In this document: positions 37,349 through 49,000 of the stretch, one piece after another | How the letters are laid out: every line of letters begins with the position of its first letter | Numbering within the stretch: position 1 is the stretch's first letter | Source: Dioscorea cayenensis subsp. rotundata | Lineage: Eukaryota; Streptophyta; Magnoliopsida; Dioscoreales; Dioscoreaceae | DNA: 64,000 nt | Direction: 5' to 3' | Assembly: GCF_009730915.1 (NCBI RefSeq) | Contig: NC_052489.1 | Coordinates: 620,001-684,000, forward strand | Position numbers and translations under genes: made by a program | Notes under the pieces: generated by a model | Told to the model about the DNA's origin: nothing | The model's input: only the letters and a program-made list of their open reading frames with translations | The model's database searches: none

Positions 37349-39046
37349 ATGGCTGAACCCAGATTAGAGGCGGAGCAATCTGTGGATCTTCAGACCATGC
37401 ACCCACCCGGGGTTACTGTCACCCTTCAGTGAGTGTAGTCTACGACTCCTTGAATTCCAGACTGATTTTATTTATTTGTTTTTGAAAAAAAATTAATTGC
37501 AAGCACGTTCTTTTCTTTTCTCTGATTCTGCATATTTTTACGTACCCTTGAGACTTATGGTGTTGTTTGTTTGCAGAGTAAGCAGTTATGCGTTGGTCTA
37601 ATGTAGTTCTTTTCAATGCTTAACTGATTAAATGCTGTTGTTTTGTTAGGAATATAGTATCAACAAGCAACTTATGTTGTAAATTGGATCTGAAAGTTAT
37701 AGCTCAACAAGCTCGCAATGCAGAGTATAATCCCAAGGTAGCAAAGTGCATTAATTTTACAGTCTTTGATGAGATTGCATAATAGTTTTTCTTTTTCTAA
37801 TTAATGTTTTTTTTTAACAGAGGTTTGCTGCAGTTATCATGAGGATAAAGGAACCAAGAACAACTGCGCTTATATTTGCTTCTGGCAAAACGGTTAGTTC
37901 TCTGCATTGATTGTTTGAACAAGAGGTGGCTTGCATTGGATTTGTGAAATTATTATAAGTAGTTCATGAATTGGATATTGTCTTCTTATCAGTACACCTT
38001 CCTTCATTGCATTAGAATAATGTTTTTTAGCTGTAAATAGTTGTTTTTATACACTAGACTATAAACTCAACATCATTTATTTGTGTGCACAAGCATTGTA
38101 GATGGGAACAGTATCATTTAGAGAGAATTTATTGTTTATACTCAATATAAGAAAATTGATTTTATTCTATAATTTCATTTGCTTGTGTTTAATTTCACAT
38201 CTTGATAATGTCATCTCCTCTATCAGAAATTAATCTTTTCTCTTTCTCAGGTGTGCACTGGAGCTAAGAGCCAAGAACAATCACTATTAGCATCAAGAAA
38301 GGCATGTCATTATGAGAATTAAATCATCCCTACTTTTTTGTGATTCTAATTTCTGAACATCATGCATTTTCTACCAGTATGCTCGTATTATTCAGAAGCT
38401 TGGATTTGATGTGAGTTTCAAGGTATAGCCTATTTGCATATGCTTTTACAAGAACTACATTGGCATCAAATGTTTCATTCTCCATTAAATTTTTTGAAAC
38501 TTTCATTCTTAACAGGAGTTCAAGGTTCAGAATATCGTCGGCACATGTGACGTTCAGTTCCCGATTAGACTTGAAGGCCTTGCTTGTTCCCACAATCATT
38601 TCTGCAGTGTAATGTTTTTACTGTCCAAGATTTCTTTCTCTGCCATCTAATTAATGTCAATACAATAAATGCTCATCTTCATCTTCATCTTTATTTTTTT
38701 AAAATTTGCTTCCACCCAACAGTATGAACCAGAAATCTTTCCAGGCCTCATTTACAGAATGAGGGAACCAAAGACTGTGCTTCTTATCTTCGTTTCGGGC
38801 AAAGTTATACTGACAGGAAGCAAGGTGATCATCTAAATTCTAAAACACTTGCAAATTGGAATTGTCATGAACTACTTAAATTCAAATATGATGATTGTCT
38901 TCTAAATCTTCTTGAAATTTCTGTGTACATTGTCATGTTCTTAGTCAAAAGCAGACATTTTAAGAGCATTTCAGCAGATATATCCAGTCCTGTCAGAATT
39001 CAGGAAGGTTCCATTACCGCCATCAACACAACCATATACTTCTTAA
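37349..39046 (+). CDS. TBP: TATA-binding protein (divergent paralogue)
   Basis: General transcription factor that binds the TATA box. Exons: 37349-37428, 37650-37737, 37821-37892, 38251-38301, 38378-38422, 38516-38608, 38723-38824 and 38945 onward. The saddle repeats are clear: [35 protein letters not shown] and [12 protein letters not shown] in the first; [38 protein letters not shown] and [14 protein letters not shown] in the second. The four DNA-kinking phenylalanines appear present. Exon 4 ends AAG before GCATGT, so intron 4 is of GC-AG type. Many near-invariant residues differ from Arabidopsis TBP, for example VNLDC is SNLCC, DVKFPI is DVQFPI and PAKF is DVSF. After FRK the reading either continues to TAA at 39044-39046 (about 210 residues) or splices at 39008, so the C-terminus is uncertain. 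Confidence 0.88.
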
Positions 39047-39520
39047 AATGGTTTGATTTTCTCTTTAATTTTTTAATTTGGATTTTTTTTTGTAATTTTT
39101 TATTTTAATTTAATGCTTCTGTGATTGTTCTCTAAAAAATTGCAGGCAAAGATGGTTCTTTGAAAATGAAAACATTATTCTTGAGAGCCATGAATGAAGT
39201 TCAGCATCCTGATCTAGGTTTCAGAAATTGATGGAGTTCATCAGTCACTAATCATTTTTGTTAGAATAATTTTAGATCCTTTAATCCAATGATTCATTCT
39301 TCACGTTGCTCTATAGTGTTTGTATATTTTATACTTTGAAATGAAGAAATATCTTTTTGTGGTGCTTATGATTGGATTTTACTTCTTGCTCTTTTGAAAA
39401 GCTTGAATATATATATATATATATAAATAAATTTGAACAAATCACCCACCTCAATTGAAATGAGAGGATTTGAACTCTCTATTTTTTTTTTCATATATCT
39501 CAATTAAATATTTAGTAACA

Positions 39521-39723
39521 GTCAACCATTGAAAAGCCCAATGGTATGACAGGGAAGTCATGTGTTTAAATCCCTTCCCCGATAGTACTGTTCATACACT
39601 GTTTATCCGGGATTTTTATACTATTCTTATACTATACATAAACTGTATATCCGGGTTTTAGTACTTTGATACGGTTTATATTTATATAGAAAAGACGCTT
39701 GTCGTCTATTATTCAAAAAAAAA
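39521..39723 (+). mobile_element. SINE-like retroposon with target duplication
   Basis: About 205 bp, flanked by TTTAGTAACA at 39511-39520 and 39726-39735; the match extends upstream as AAATMTTTAGTAACA with one mismatch. The 5' part has a tRNA-like promoter: a box A-like CCAATGGTATGACAGG and a box B-like GTGTTTAAATCCC near 39568-39582. The 3' end is ATTATTC followed by a run of A. It lies between TBP and SEC15. Confidence 0.65.
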
Positions 39724-40230
39724 TCTTTAGTAACATACATTTTTAAATAATTATCTCATTTCATGATTTCACAATAGATATTAATCTTATCTTATAGATT
39801 GTAAAATCACGGCTTTTAAAATTATAAAAATATAATTAAAAAATCTAGCTCATAAAAATCATACTAATTTTTTTTCTTTTTTTAAATAGACAAATCACTG
39901 TCACAAACTTACTGAAGAAATTATCCTATTCACTTTCTCACTTTTTCGGAGAGGGTTTCCTAAGGTTATAATTAACATATTTTAAAAAATTAAAAAAAAA
40001 ATAACAGTGATATAGGAAATTTCGTATTTTTATTTTTAATTTTTTTTGGGTAACAAATCGAGGAACAATGCTTTGAAACAGTAGTATCATTCTAACTTAG
40101 ATCTCCACAATCTTCGGAACTGTTGATATTCTCACCCTTTCTCCTTTAATTCTACTCTCGCTCGCTCTCTAACACCGAGCAAAAGTGGAAAAAAATAACA
40201 TAGGGACAGAGGAGAGGTTTGCAAATTGCA

Positions 40231-40269
40231 ATGGAGGAAGAGATTGAAGAATGGTGCTGCTCACTTTGA
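40231..40269 (+). other. Upstream ORF in the SEC15 leader
   Basis: A 12-codon ORF, MEEEIEEWCCSL, in the likely 5' leader. A second ATG at about 40281 opens another short ORF that would end in TGA just after the leader intron (about 40323-40560, acceptor AATGCAG) is removed. Two such ORFs before the SEC15 start could lower translation. Confidence 0.4.
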
Positions 40270-40580
40270 TTTGGTGTTGATGAACAACAAGAATATCTTG
40301 GATTCTCTCCCTTTAATCATCTGGTAATTCAAAAATCTTTGGTTCATGCTCTAATATTCATTCTGATCAATGGCAAAAGGATCTAGTTCTGTTTTGATTG
40401 ATTTACATATTCTCTTAATTCTTTTGATTCCAATTTCTCTTTTATTTTGATACCATAATAAGTTCCAATTGTTCATTAGAAGATATTAATTACTATGAAA
40501 TCTTGTTTGTTGTTTCTCATTTTTGTAAAAAGAAAAATAAAAAAACATGTCCAAATGCAGAGCTTGATTGATTCACAGCA

Positions 40581-42947
40581 ATGAATGCTCAACAGAAGAG
40601 AAGAAATGTTGATGAAAATGGAGATGCAGGAGTAGACTTTGGCCTTGTTTCATCCATCAGCAATGGAGAAGACTTGGCTCCAATTGTTCGGCATGCTTTC
40701 GAAATCGGAAAGCCGGAAAGTCTTGTTCATCAACTCAAGAATGTTGTCATCAAAAAAGAAGCTGAGATTGAAGATCTCTGCAAACTTCACTATCAAGATT
40801 TTATCCATGCAGTGGATGAGCTTCGAGGAGTTTTAGTTGATGCCGATGATCTAAAAGGCAAGCTTTCCGGCGAGAATCACCGTATTCAAGACGTCGCAAA
40901 CTCTCTCCTTCTGAAGCTTGATGGTCTTCTTCAGATGTATTCAATCAAGAAGAATGTTACAATGGCAATTAGGACATTGAAGTTGTGCATTCAAGTGTTG
41001 AGTTTATGCCAAACTTGCAACAACCACATCTCAACTGGCCATTTTTATCCTGCATTGAAGAGTTTGAACTTGCTTCAAAGGGATTACATTCATAACATTC
41101 CTGTTAAGAACCTCAAGAGGGTCATTGAGCAAAGCATTCCTCAAGTGAAACTTCATATTGAGAAAAAAGTTTGCAGTGAGTTCAATGACTGGCTTGTTCA
41201 CATTAGATCCACTGCTAAAGAAATCGGTCAGCTTGCTATTGCGCATGCCACTTCTTCTCGGCAGAGAGATGAAGAAATGCGGGCTCGACAAAGAGAAGCT
41301 GAAGAGCAAAGCCGGTTAGGCGTGAGCCATTGTTCGTACTCGTTGCATCTCGATCAAATCGATGATGATTCACTGGTTGAATTTGATCTCACACCTGTTT
41401 ATCGTGCTTATCACATACACACTTTCCTTGGCATCGAAGACCGGTTTCGTGATTATTATTACAAGAACAGGATGATGCAGCTGAATTTGGACTTGCAGAT
41501 TAGCACAGTTCAGCCATTTCTTGAATCTCATCAGCCATTCTTCGCTCAGATTGCCGGTTATTTCATCGTTGAGGATCGAGTTTATCGTACTGCTGGTGGC
41601 TTGTTATCTGATACACAGGTTGAGGCAATTTGGGAGAGTGCTGCTGCAAAAATGACAGCAATCTTAGAACATCAATTCTCTCGAATGGATACCGCAAGCC
41701 ATTTGTTACTGATCAAGGACTTTGTCACATTATTAGGTTCGACACTCAAGCGATATGGATACCGAGTTACTCCATTGATGGAAGTTCTTGATAGCACTAG
41801 AGATAAATACCATGAACTTCTACTCGCTGAATGCCGAAAACAAGTAGCTGATAGTCTTGCCAATGATACATATGAGCAAATGGTAATGAGGAAAGAGTAT
41901 GAATACAACATGAATGTAGTGGCATTTGAACTACAATCCTCCGATATAATGCCTCGATTTCCTTATGTCGCTCCGTTCTCTTCATCGGTCCCTGATGTTT
42001 GTCGTGTCATTCGATCTTTTATCGAGGATTCAGTTAGTTATTTGTCATATGGAGGTCAGATGAACTTGTATGAAGTGGTCAAGAAGTACTTAGACAAACT
42101 TCTGATTCAGGTATTGAATGAGGCATTGATAGATATAATTCATGGAGGCACTTTAGGGGCATCACAGGCAATGCAGGTTGCGGCGAACATTACTGCTTTC
42201 GAACATGCTTCGGATGTTTTCCTCTGCCAGGTTGCTCGGTTGTGCGGCGTTCCTGTTCGAATGGTCGAAAGGCCAAATGCCGGACTCACCGCCAAGTCTA
42301 TACTAAGAGCCTCGCAAAATGGTGCATACAACTCATTGCTGATGCTAGTAAACTCAAAATTGGATGAGTTCATGCAACTGACAACAAATGTCAATTGGAT
42401 TACCGACGAGCCACCGCAGAACGGTAACGAGTACATGAACCAAGTTATTATGTATTTAGACACGACGTTAACGATGGCGGAGCAGATACTGCCTTTGGAG
42501 ACTCTGTACACAGTTGCAACTTGTGCCATGGAACACATTTCTGACTCAATTGTGAATGCATTTCTCAGTGACACAGTGAAGAAGTTCACTGTGAGTGCTG
42601 TTAATGGTATTAACATTGATCTGAAGTTATTAGAGATATTTGCAGATGAGAAGTTTAACACAACCAGTTTGAGTGAATTCAAGAAAGATAGGAGTTTAAG
42701 AGATTGTTTAATTGAAGCAAGGCAGTTAATTAATCTTTTGGCAAGTGATAATCCAGAGAGATACTTGAATGCAGTGATTAGAGAAAAAGATTATGGTGCA
42801 TTGGATTACAAGAAAGTGGCTACAATTTGTGACAAGTTCAAGGAAGGAGCAGAAGGTTTGTTTAGCTTGACTAACAGAAATAATAAACAAACTGCTCGGA
42901 AAAAATCTCTTGATTTGCTGAAGAAAAGACTGAAGGAATACAATTAA
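40581..42947 (+). CDS. SEC15: Exocyst complex subunit SEC15
   Basis: Subunit of the octameric exocyst that tethers secretory vesicles to the plasma membrane and binds Rab GTPases. The whole 788-residue protein lies in one exon, as in Arabidopsis SEC15A/B (about 790). The N-terminus (ENGDAGVDFGLVSSISNGEDLAPIVRHAFE) and helical stretches typical of the CATCHR fold run throughout; FLGIEDRFRDYYYKNR and the C-terminal RYLNAVIREKDYGALDYKKV are conserved SEC15 blocks. It ends in a lysine-rich tail. The start is the first ATG after the leader-intron acceptor, 20 bp upstream. The frame has no break, which makes it a good control for sequence quality in the window. Confidence 0.97.
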   Translation: MNAQQKRRNVDENGDAGVDFGLVSSISNGEDLAPIVRHAFEIGKPESLVHQLKNVVIKKEAEIEDLCKLHYQDFIHAVDELRGVLVDADDLKGKLSGENHRIQDVANSLLLKLDGLLQMYSIKKNVTMAIRTLKLCIQVLSLCQTCNNHISTGHFYPALKSLNLLQRDYIHNIPVKNLKRVIEQSIPQVKLHIEKKVCSEFNDWLVHIRSTAKEIGQLAIAHATSSRQRDEEMRARQREAEEQSRLGVSHCSYSLHLDQIDDDSLVEFDLTPVYRAYHIHTFLGIEDRFRDYYYKNRMMQLNLDLQISTVQPFLESHQPFFAQIAGYFIVEDRVYRTAGGLLSDTQVEAIWESAAAKMTAILEHQFSRMDTASHLLLIKDFVTLLGSTLKRYGYRVTPLMEVLDSTRDKYHELLLAECRKQVADSLANDTYEQMVMRKEYEYNMNVVAFELQSSDIMPRFPYVAPFSSSVPDVCRVIRSFIEDSVSYLSYGGQMNLYEVVKKYLDKLLIQVLNEALIDIIHGGTLGASQAMQVAANITAFEHASDVFLCQVARLCGVPVRMVERPNAGLTAKSILRASQNGAYNSLLMLVNSKLDEFMQLTTNVNWITDEPPQNGNEYMNQVIMYLDTTLTMAEQILPLETLYTVATCAMEHISDSIVNAFLSDTVKKFTVSAVNGINIDLKLLEIFADEKFNTTSLSEFKKDRSLRDCLIEARQLINLLASDNPERYLNAVIREKDYGALDYKKVATICDKFKEGAEGLFSLTNRNNKQTARKKSLDLLKKRLKEYN

Positions 42948-42959
42948 TTATCTTTTCTT

Positions 42960-45570
42960 TGATTTTTCTCCTTTCTGTAATCTTTTTTCTTCCTTTTTTT
43001 TTTTTATTTAAGCAAATTGAAGTTTTTGTTATTTTCTATAAATTATTATTATTTTTTGTCTTCTATAATTCTAAACTTTAACATCTACAATCAAGTTTCC
43101 GCTTACTGATAACAGAGTATAAATAAATGCGAGTTCCGATCCAACAATTAGTGTTTGATATATATATATATTACGGGGAGTTAATGCCTCCACACTCCCT
43201 CACTAAACCGATAATTTTTTACTATAGAATATCATTATGATTTATTTATTTCATTAAAACAATTGGAGTTAATCAACCTAAATATTCCTTTCTTCCTCTC
43301 ATGAATGAATCTTTAGGACTACCACTTTATTGGTTGCAACAAAAGAAATGACTTTCTAACAAGAAGTTGATGAAACATTATTGGAATATCTTTTAATTTT
43401 TTTTTATAAAATGTTTATTTGAATAAATCATTGATTTATTATGCTTATTCTTTCCATCCTTTATTCTGTATTATTTGATATTTAGTTAATCAAAATCTTT
43501 TGCACTGATTTTATAACAATGATAATAATAAAGTGAAAATATAATAATAATACCATTATTCAAATTAATAAGCACATCCTCAAAGCATGGAATTGTAACA
43601 CGTGATCAGCGAGTGACAAATACTTTGGCATGCATACTAAAATGCCTCATGAATCATCTCATATTTCCCAAGTGCTTTCAAATCAGTAGATAACTCAACC
43701 ATATATACACACACATGGACAGGAATGGTAATCTAGAGACATCGTACAATAACTGTTAAATTATTATTTAATAATTGTTATTTTGGACAGGAATAGTAAT
43801 CTAGAGACATCCTACAATAACTGTTAAATTATTATTTAATGATTGTTATTTTATTATAAATATAACTCCGAAGATGGGGTTAACATCACTAATCCTATCT
43901 TTGGGATTAGTAATAAAACAAGTTGTTAGATGGGTAATCTAATGATTACTATAGGGCCATCCCTAGATTCATTTTTTGGGATGTTTCTAAAAAATATATT
44001 ATCTATTTTCTAAGTAATAAGACTTTTCTAAAGTTTCGAGTTCTATAATTCCAAGTCAAATAAACATAACATTGAGAAATGGACTCTTGTTGAGATAATG
44101 AGCCATGGGAAAGAGAAAGATGATAATTGATTGATAAGATGATTATTTTATCACCATTTATAGTATTGCTTTATTTGTTTAATTGCATTTTTTTTATAAG
44201 GTATTGACCATATTTATTTCTAAATTTTTTTTAATCCATTTCACAAATGAGTTAGGAAAAAAATAAGACTTTTAAACAAGCACACAAATATGGACATCTT
44301 ATTACTCTATTTTTTAAGTTTAAATTTTAAAAATATATTTATTTATTTTTACATAAAATTAATACATCAATACACATATGATCTAATATCCTGTATTAGT
44401 TGAAATTTAAATATTACTGATAGGTAAAGACACAAATATTTTATAAGAAAAGATTCTGGTGTCAATCACCTACAATGTCATTGACAAATTATATATTATT
44501 TTATCAATTATCAACATATTCAATATTTTCAAGTCAATAATAAAAATGTGAAATGGATAATAGTACTACAACTATTAAAATATACAATGTGTTTAAACTC
44601 TCATGTAAATTTTTTAAAAAAAAATATGATGCAAAGAATATTTAAGGCGTATTAAGAAGTACAACTAACAGTATAAAAAAGGGATAAAATTAAGCAACAA
44701 CGAAATAAACAAATATCACTCACCACTATTAATTTAAAATATTAATTACCAAATTTATACAATTATTTGCAAATTGTTTCTCCTGACATGAGCTAAAGGA
44801 AAAATAAGTGTGCATTAATTATTACTTATAATTAGAGCAATTATACTATATAATTGAAGTATGTAATTAAGACCATTCAAGCCTAATTAATTTTTTTTAT
44901 AAATGTGTAATTATTCATGTTCATACTTATTAATTACCACCAAATTAGTACATGCTTTCACAAACACAAATTTTAAAAATCACACTTTATTTGTAGTTTC
45001 GTGGGTATAAATTTTAAAAAAAATTATTTATTTATTTATTTTCTGATTTTATTAAAATTTTCACTTAATAGTAAATTTTGGAAGTAAGACGGACAATTCT
45101 GCATATTTTGAAGGTTTACATGCAAAATAAAAATTAAAATTAAAATTAAAAAGTTAAATAAAAAAATTCTCTTTCACTCTCACATCATGAAAAGAGATAA
45201 AAGAAAGAAACTTGTTCACATTGGAAACGCGTTTCCCACCTAACCCGAATATTTCACAAACGTTTCCATTCTAAAGACCTCCATGCAGCCGTCCGATCCT
45301 CATCCGACCTAATCTCCAAGCAAATCCAACGGCCAATCACGCGTTGCACACCATCCCGCCCACCGAATAACGTACGTTACAAGAGTCCTTATCCCGAGGC
45401 ACAATCTTGATTCCATTAGTACACGTTATTCCCCATGAGCACGCCAAACACGAGGCATCCTAATGATAACCGTTCAATTCACCTCGTGATCAGCATCCAC
45501 TACCTTGAGATCTAATCTCAGCCCTCCATCCTCTTAACCGAAATCAGCGTACTACCTCTCTCTCCTCGGT
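42960..45570. other. Intergenic region between SEC15 and DRIP
   Basis: AT-rich, no gene seen. The last 400 bp (45,190-45,570) turns GC-richer, with AACGGCCAATCACGCG and CCGTCCGAT-type sequences typical of plant promoter DNA, and probably serves DRIP. Confidence 0.55.
43717..43852. repeat. Tandem duplication, two 68-bp units
   Basis: Unit 1 is 43717-43784 and unit 2 is 43785-43852. Both start GGACAGGAAT and end TTGTTATTTT, with about three mismatches between them, so the duplication is recent. Each unit contains the inverted-repeat-like AACTGTTAAATTATTATTTA. Confidence 0.9.
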
Positions 45571-45575
45571 CTCCG

Positions 45576-45795
45576 TGCTTTCATTTACACCCTCATAAAA
45601 CTAAAACTCTCAAAGGCCCCTCCCTTCTCTGAAACCCAACAGAAAAAGCTTTGAAATTATAAAATTTTACAGGGTTAACCATGCAAAAAACCCTCTCTGT
45701 ATACGATTTTCGTTTACACCCTCATAAGTAATTTCTCAAAAAAAAAATAATTTTACATTTTATAGGGTTGAATATGCAATACAAACTATATATAA
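45576..45795. repeat. Imperfect tandem duplication upstream of DRIP
   Basis: Two units of about 120 bp share, in the same order, TTTACACCCTCATAA, then TTTTACAGGGTT or TTTTATAGGGTT, then ATGCAA. The first starts near 45578 and the second near 45707. They are clearly diverged and lie in the promoter or leader of DRIP. Confidence 0.55.
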
Positions 45796-46003
45796 TCACA
45801 TAAATAGATTAAAAAAAATCGAAATTATATTTATATCTCCCCTTTCTTCTTCTCGTTCTCGTCCGAATCCCTCGCGTTCCTCGCTTCCCTCGCCGACCTT
45901 CGACTCCAATTCCATCCCCAAACTCTCCGATCTCTCGCTATCCAGCTCCATAGACGAATTCCAGGTGATCACAGCGCCCGGAGCTAGGGAGAGCCGGTAC
46001 GGC

Positions 46004-49000
46004 ATGCAGCGGGGGCGGCGAGGAGGACCAGTAACAAGGGAGGCAGCTGCGGCTGCAGCGGCGGCGGCCGCGGCGAGGGAAACACCGCCGCAGGTGGTGA
46101 AGGTGAAGAGAGAAGTGGTGGCGGGGTGTATGACGTGCCCGGTTTGTCACAAGCTTCTATCCGAGGCTACCACCATCTCTGAGTGTCTTCATACTTGTGA
46201 GTCCTCGAGTCTTAGTTGGCCGATCGAGATTTCTGGTGTTTTGGGGGGTTTTTTAGTCGGTGGTGGTCGTGTGGATGGGTGGTACACGTTGGAATTTGAT
46301 AGCTTTTGCGGTTTCTCGTGATCTTTGGTTTGGTTGCTTGATTTGATTGTTGGATTGATGGTTGCTCTGCTTTTCCCTGTTTTATGGTGAGAAATTTCGA
46401 TCTTGGTTTGGTTTGGGATTGCATGCGGTTTTGTTGTGCGTTTGGAACGTGGGGATGGTTTTCGCGGTGTTTCGCGGATTTTCTCGTGATCTTTGCTTGG
46501 ATGATGTGTATTTCTTGTATGGTTGCTTTGCATTCTCTGTGTTTGGCTGTCCTTATGGGGATTCGGGGAGCAAGCTGAGTTTATAATGATATTGTGTTGT
46601 GTAGCTCCTTCCGATCCGGTTTCGACGTCTGAGAAAGTATTAGAACGTGGGAATTTGATGCTTTGGGAATTTCTCGTAAGCTATGGGGTCTTTGATGTGG
46701 GCAACCAGCTTGAGTTTGTTTTGTGATGCGGATTTCTTGTGTTTCTCTGTTTTATCGGATTTGAAGCTTCTTTGACTGTTGAAACTTTTCTTTCTTTTTT
46801 TGCTTTTGTGTTGCATGATAGTCGGGGGTTTCATGAGGACGTGCTCTGTTCTATTTGTTGATATAGTTTATTGAATTCCATCCCTTTGATTTGATTTAGA
46901 GTTCTTTGAGATGGTAATGGGGATGCTTTTCAGTGGTTGCATGCTTTTATGTGATCATATGCAGTGGTGGTTTGCTTTACTAAGGTGTCCTTATTTTGGT
47001 TATAACACGATGCTATGTACAGTGAATCAGGAGGAAGCTGCAACGGGGTTTTCACGTTAGGTAGTTTGTCAGATGGGTTTAGTAGTTGTATGTGGTCAAA
47101 AGCTATTGCCATTTTGAATATGCTGATTGGAGTGAGAAAACTCTATATCATTAGCTGCTTGAAGTTAAATGTATCATCAATTAGGTTCCACGACATGCAA
47201 CTGATGTTGTGGTTCTGATCCTTGTTTAAACCTCATGTTGCTAATTGCTCTTATTGGTATCACAAGCTGGCAGTGCATTCAATCTGTGGAAATGTAGGTT
47301 GCATTTGCAGCTTAATTTCCTCATTTGTGTTTGTTGGTGTTGCCGTCAATGAATTTGTTTTACTGAATGTACGCCATGCTGTGTTAGCTAATGAATTGGA
47401 TCATATTAATCATTTTAATCGGAAGATTTATCATGCGTGGAACTTACACGGTTAAGTGAACAGCATTAGTCATTGAGCACTTTTCTGATACTGTTTGGGG
47501 ATACTGGCAAAATTTGGGACTTGGACATATCATTGGGTTTAAGGTGATTATTTGCTTGGTCCAAGGATTCCTTCTTTTAGATCTCTGTTTGCAGTTCCCC
47601 TATCCAGGGAGACATATTTTTTTTTATTCAACTGGCTGTGGTAGAAGTTTCATTTTGATGGTCAAACTAAAGTATCTGTCTTTCATGTAATTAAGGCAGT
47701 GTGTATTAATTACCTGTGCTATGAGAGCCGTATTTAGCTTCTAAGTTCCAATTCAGTGGTACTTTGATATGCAGGAAGTTTTATAGCTCTGCATTGCATG
47801 TGTCATGCAGGTTGTTTTGATGAAAACAGCTCTTTTTTCCTTTGAAGTTCCATGTTGTTGTTTCTAATTGGATCAAATGATGCTATGCCATAGTGCCAAT
47901 GTACTTTATCTGAGTAGCGAATCTTTTGATTACTAAAAGGCAACCTATGACTCTTTTTTGCTTCAAAACAGTTTGCAAGAAGTGTATTTTGGAGAAATTC
48001 AATGATGAGGAGATAGACTACTGCCCAGTTTGCAAAACTGATTTAGGGTGTGCTCCAGAGGACAAGCTTAGGTAAACCTCTTGTTTTCTTTCATTATAAT
48101 CTTTTGGTGTATTCCATAGATTTATGATAAGTAACTATTCTTTAATGGCTTGTTATTGACATTTGTTGTAATGTTCCTGATGAAGTAAACTTTATGCAGG
48201 CCTGACCATAGCCTACAGGACATAAGGGCAAAGATTTTCCCACCTAAAGGGAAAAAGGTCACTGCACCTGAAGTTACACCTTCAGTGCCTTCACCAGTCA
48301 GAAGAAAGGAACGATCTATATCATCATTGGTAGTTAACACACCAAGAATAGCAGCCCAGTCGACTTTGACAGGAAAAAGAACTAAAGCTGTTGTTAGAAG
48401 GGCTGCAAACTTAAGTGCACCAAGTCCTCCGATTAATGAATGCGGTAAAAAGGAGAATGATGATGATCTTATGGAGGACTTGAGCTCACCGGAGACTCTA
48501 AGCAAGATCATTCAAAACAAAAAGCAGGTAAGCAGATTGTAATCAACACTGGCATTTTACTATCAGGGCAAGATCCAAGATGCAAGTGTATTTTATACAC
48601 ATCGTAGCGGTTTTTGGCTTTTCTTGTTAGATAAAATTAAATAAAATTGCCTTGCTTTGATTAGTTTTATTTAAATTTTTTGCTTTGTGCAGGGTACTTC
48701 AATTGCAGAACCATCTAACCTCACATCCCATAGAGATTTGGGAAATGGTGGAGATCCCTTTTTGAATAAGGCTGAGTACTGGAAACCACTTAATTGTCTT
48801 GTTGAAGCTGCAAATAGAACAAAACCTCTTAGGTCCAGCAGCCCACAAAACCCTGTTGTTAAAGTAGAGCAAACTAATGGCCTTGATATTGATGCGCATT
48901 TGCCTAAAATAAAAGCCAGGGAGCATGCAAATAAATCTAAAGCTCAAGATGACAAGAATGGAAATGTCTCCCTTCCTCAAATTCCGCCCAAAGCTAAAAG

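Noticed and set aside
45965-46003. Upstream extension of DRIP beginning at a GTG codon
   Set aside because: There is no ATG in it; the first in-frame ATG at 46004 gives a normal-length protein.
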